From: Pseudomonadota bacterium
GTDB taxonomy: Bacteria > Bdellovibrionota_B > Oligoflexia > Silvanigrellales > Silvanigrellaceae
Length of the DNA stretch: 35,501 nt
Direction: 5' to 3'
NCBI GenBank assembly: GCA_009926615.1
Contig: RFOM01000036.1
Span: forward strand, 1 to 35,501
The notes beneath the pieces are model-generated. The model was given only the letters and a program-made list of their open reading frames with translations, ran no database searches and was not told the DNA's origin. Every line of letters begins with the position of its first letter. Within the stretch, counting starts at the first letter, position 1. Of the stretch, positions 33,550 through 35,501 are shown one piece after another. The position numbers and the translations under genes are program-made.

Positions 33550-33562
33550 AGTTGTCCTATGT
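33546..33562. repeat. Inverted repeat at the divergent starts
   Basis: ACATAG (33546-33551) and CTATGT (33557-33562) form a perfect 6-bp inverted repeat with a 5-base centre (TTGTC). It covers the ATG of the disrupted small gene and lies just before the FkbM start, so it could be an operator or a hairpin in either leader. Confidence 0.35.
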
Positions 33563-33566
33563 GGAT

Positions 33567-34517
33567 ATGCAGTTTATTAACAAACACCTTTTGAATCGGA
33601 TATTTCTTATGGTTGCCCCAATCCTGCAGTCTGTTTATGCTCACCTTCCCGTCAACACGATAAAAAAAATTCCCGGAGCAGCCTACGTGAACGGTATGCT
33701 CTGGAAGCTTTTCAAAAAGAGGGGCGAATCGGTTGTCGATGTGCAGGGCTTCAAGATGAAACTCAATCTCGAAGACTCCGGTGTGTCCCGCCCGATTCTT
33801 ATGAGCGGAATCTTTGAGCCCGAGGTCACACAGGCCTTCAGAAAGCATCTGAAGGAAGGAATGACTTTTGCAGATATTGGAGCAAATGTCGGCTATTTCT
33901 CGCGACTCGCCTCAACGCTTGTCGGGCCTCGCGGTCAAGTCATTGCATTTGAACCCTCCCCAGCAAATTTCGAGCGGCTGTGTGAAAATATTGAGCTTAA
34001 CAGGCTGACACAGTGTGTGGGAGTTCAGAGTGCAGTGGGCGCCTCAGCGGGACAACTCGAGTTGTTTCTGGACGGCGAGAATTTCGGAAATCACTCCTTG
34101 TCGAATAAAAATATTCCTGCCAGCGCCTCAGACTCGGTCTTTGTTGAAGTTGTCAAACTGGACGACTGGTGGTCGCAATTCATAAAGAAAATGGAAGCAA
34201 CGGAAACGGCAAAAATCGATGCAATTAAGCTCGATATTCAAGGTGCCGAGGCAATGGCTATTCAGGGTGCACGAGCAGTTCTCGAACGTCACGCGCCGAT
34301 TCTGTTCCTAGAATTCTGGCCGGAAGGGCTTCGCAATTTGGGCAGCGCTCCTCTGGAACTTCTCACCTTGCTCAAATCATATGGGTACAATCTCCAAGTC
34401 GCCGAGTCAGGTGATCAAGCCGCTCACTTCGCGCCTGAAGAAATCGTTCTGCATTGCACAAAGAAAAAGTGGGGCGAATCGTTCGTGAATTTAATTTGTA
34501 CTCAGGCCGGTCGATAA
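33567..34517 (+). CDS. FkbM-family methyltransferase
   Basis: A SAM-dependent methyltransferase of about 316 aa, probably cytoplasmic. The SAM-binding FADIGANVGYFS (101-112) is followed by the acidic motif II VIAFEPSPANFERLCENIELN and a motif III region IDAIKLDIQGAEAMAIQGA typical of the FkbM family, which methylates hydroxyl or sugar groups of polysaccharides and secondary metabolites. ILFLEFWPEGL is also family-like. The ATG at 33567 has no good ribosome site. A start at 33609 (GGA at 8 bases) would lose about 14 residues without harming the core domain, and a longer TTG start at 33552 is possible. The stop lies 2 bases from the stop of the convergent gene at 34520. A role in capping or decorating the surface glycan is plausible given nearby rmlB, rmlD and exoD. 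Confidence 0.88.
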   Translation: MQFINKHLLNRIFLMVAPILQSVYAHLPVNTIKKIPGAAYVNGMLWKLFKKRGESVVDVQGFKMKLNLEDSGVSRPILMSGIFEPEVTQAFRKHLKEGMTFADIGANVGYFSRLASTLVGPRGQVIAFEPSPANFERLCENIELNRLTQCVGVQSAVGASAGQLELFLDGENFGNHSLSNKNIPASASDSVFVEVVKLDDWWSQFIKKMEATETAKIDAIKLDIQGAEAMAIQGARAVLERHAPILFLEFWPEGLRNLGSAPLELLTLLKSYGYNLQVAESGDQAAHFAPEEIVLHCTKKKWGESFVNLICTQAGR

Positions 34518-34519
34518 CC

Positions 34520-35467
34520 TCAGCGCTGCATCACTTCATCTGTCTTGAGTGTCATAAGGCGACCGCTTGTGTCGTTGAGCAAGTCGAGATTCGCTTGGAC
34601 GGGTTCTTCAGCCGTCATGGTGAAGCTCGATTGCGCGAACGCAGCACAACTGCCTTTTGCAACATCCTCAAAACTGTTTCCAAGGCTTTCGACAATGTTG
34701 GTCGCATTGGCAACACATTCAAAATGCGGTGACCCGCATGTCTGACCGTTGCCTGTGCAGGTCGATGCCTTAAAGAGAGTATGAGTTGCATTTCTCAGGG
34801 ACTGAAATTTGTAGGCTGCGTTGTTGTCACCCGAGGCACTGATGGAAAACAACTCAGCTGTATTTGTTGCTCCATTGATCACTGCAGAATGATAATATGC
34901 CCATCGGGTATTCGCGTAGTCTTTCGAAGACGCGTCTTTGGTTTGATGAAACCGTAAAGACAACCTTTGTGCCTCGGGATTGCTTCCATCCCACTGATAG
35001 ACGGCAGCTGTCCATTTATTAAATCCAAATGCCTGATAGGCCGGATTCGCAAGCGGGATATCCATTTTTTCGACCCGCCCCTTTTTGCCGTCGGCGCTGA
35101 AGCGATACTGCACTCCTTTGTGGGTCTGCGCAGGGGTAGTTTTGTCGAAAGTCCACTGGTCAATCTTGTAGTCAAATCCGTCAGTGTCGGGCGAAAGTTT
35201 GGCAGCCGTTTGAATGGTCGCCAGCCCCTGAACCGCAACGGGCCCAAAAAAACCGACCGATGTGGCCCCCAAGGAGCTTTTCAGTGTGCAAATAATCTTC
35301 GACAAGCCCGTTGTGTTTTCCGGAGTGACGCCCTCGACACACACAGCTGCCGTCTCCCTTTTCAGATTCGCAAGGTCATTCACAATCGGATAAACACTTT
35401 GTCCGGCACCGTGTGCTAACGATGAAATCATAAAAGCCGGAAGGATTTTAGCCGCCTTTTTATTCAC
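34520..35467 (-). CDS. Exported protein of unknown function
   Basis: The frame opens with GTG at 35467 (MNKKAAK), with AAGGAG 8-9 bases upstream. A signal peptide of about 20 residues (ILPAFMISSLAHGA) is likely. The 315-aa mature protein contains six or more cysteines (VCVEGV, IICTLK, STCTGNGQTCGSPHFECVA, GSCAAF), probably disulfide-bonded in the periplasm or outside the cell. The YQWDGSNPEAQRLSLRFHQ and RWAYYHSAVINGATNTAELFSIS segments look beta-rich. No family was recognised. The gene is complete within the window. Only 34 bases lie beyond it, and nothing is seen in them. Confidence 0.72.
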   Translation of the reverse strand: MNKKAAKILPAFMISSLAHGAGQSVYPIVNDLANLKRETAAVCVEGVTPENTTGLSKIICTLKSSLGATSVGFFGPVAVQGLATIQTAAKLSPDTDGFDYKIDQWTFDKTTPAQTHKGVQYRFSADGKKGRVEKMDIPLANPAYQAFGFNKWTAAVYQWDGSNPEAQRLSLRFHQTKDASSKDYANTRWAYYHSAVINGATNTAELFSISASGDNNAAYKFQSLRNATHTLFKASTCTGNGQTCGSPHFECVANATNIVESLGNSFEDVAKGSCAAFAQSSFTMTAEEPVQANLDLLNDTSGRLMTLKTDEVMQR

Positions 35468-35501
35468 TGTAAGTTCTCCTTTTACGGCAAGACCGGAACC
35501 G

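Noticed and set aside
1..35501. tRNA, rRNA, CRISPR array, riboswitch, insertion sequence or phage genes
   Set aside because: I found no cloverleaf or rRNA sequence, no regularly spaced repeat array, no transposase or integrase, and no recognisable riboswitch.

Overview
The window comes from a Gram-negative bacterium. It encodes two outer-membrane barrel proteins (one LamB-like), several lipoproteins with clear lipoboxes, dTDP-rhamnose genes for surface polysaccharide, and a sigma-54 type promoter. The mix of small secreted proteins of unknown family, an exported CYTH-like protein, a multiheme lipoprotein and roughly 50% GC suggests a deltaproteobacterial-type lineage such as Bdellovibrionota/Oligoflexia. 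That placement is inference and not proven here. I found no rRNA, tRNA, CRISPR, transposase or phage gene. The sequence is gene-dense, and several convergent pairs overlap at their 3' ends (lipocalin/unknown, M14/OlsB-like, rmlB/exoD).

Layout. 1-7400: the 5' end of an unknown gene, a PA14 lipoprotein, an exported unknown, Ogt DNA repair, an exported CYTH-like protein, a lipocalin, an unknown protein, a PlsC-type acyltransferase, an M14-like carboxypeptidase and an OlsB-like N-acyltransferase. 7500-11213: a Pho-box-like array ahead of a two-gene unit with a PstS-like phosphate-binding protein and a large lipoprotein carrying four CXXCH haem motifs. 11234-12843: a DUF2157 plus GDYXXLXY membrane pair. 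12940-15515: an exported protein with an Asp-box and two small lipoproteins. 15490-20672: an overlapping unit of a six-hairpin glycosidase (glycogen-debranching-like) and a PHP-glycosyltransferase fusion. 20886-23622: a strong terminator, an outer-membrane barrel and a divergent LamB-like porin. The porins and the glycosidase/glycosyltransferase genes suggest an alpha-glucan or oligosaccharide theme.

23641-28936: a repeat-containing lipoprotein, a UPF0178 protein, then a textbook sigma-54 promoter driving a 43-codon ORF, an unrecognised 297-aa protein and possibly SelO (protein AMPylase), followed by a convergent small unknown. 29053-31744: divergent rmlD and rmlB, then an ExoD-family membrane protein. 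31828-35467: an AAA/DUF4143 ATPase, a small membrane-protein gene interrupted by an in-frame amber codon, an FkbM methyltransferase and an exported unknown.

The best candidates for undescribed biology are the sigma-54 peptide/297-aa unit, the Pho-box PstS-multiheme lipoprotein unit, and the PHP-GT4 fusion coupled to a glycosidase.
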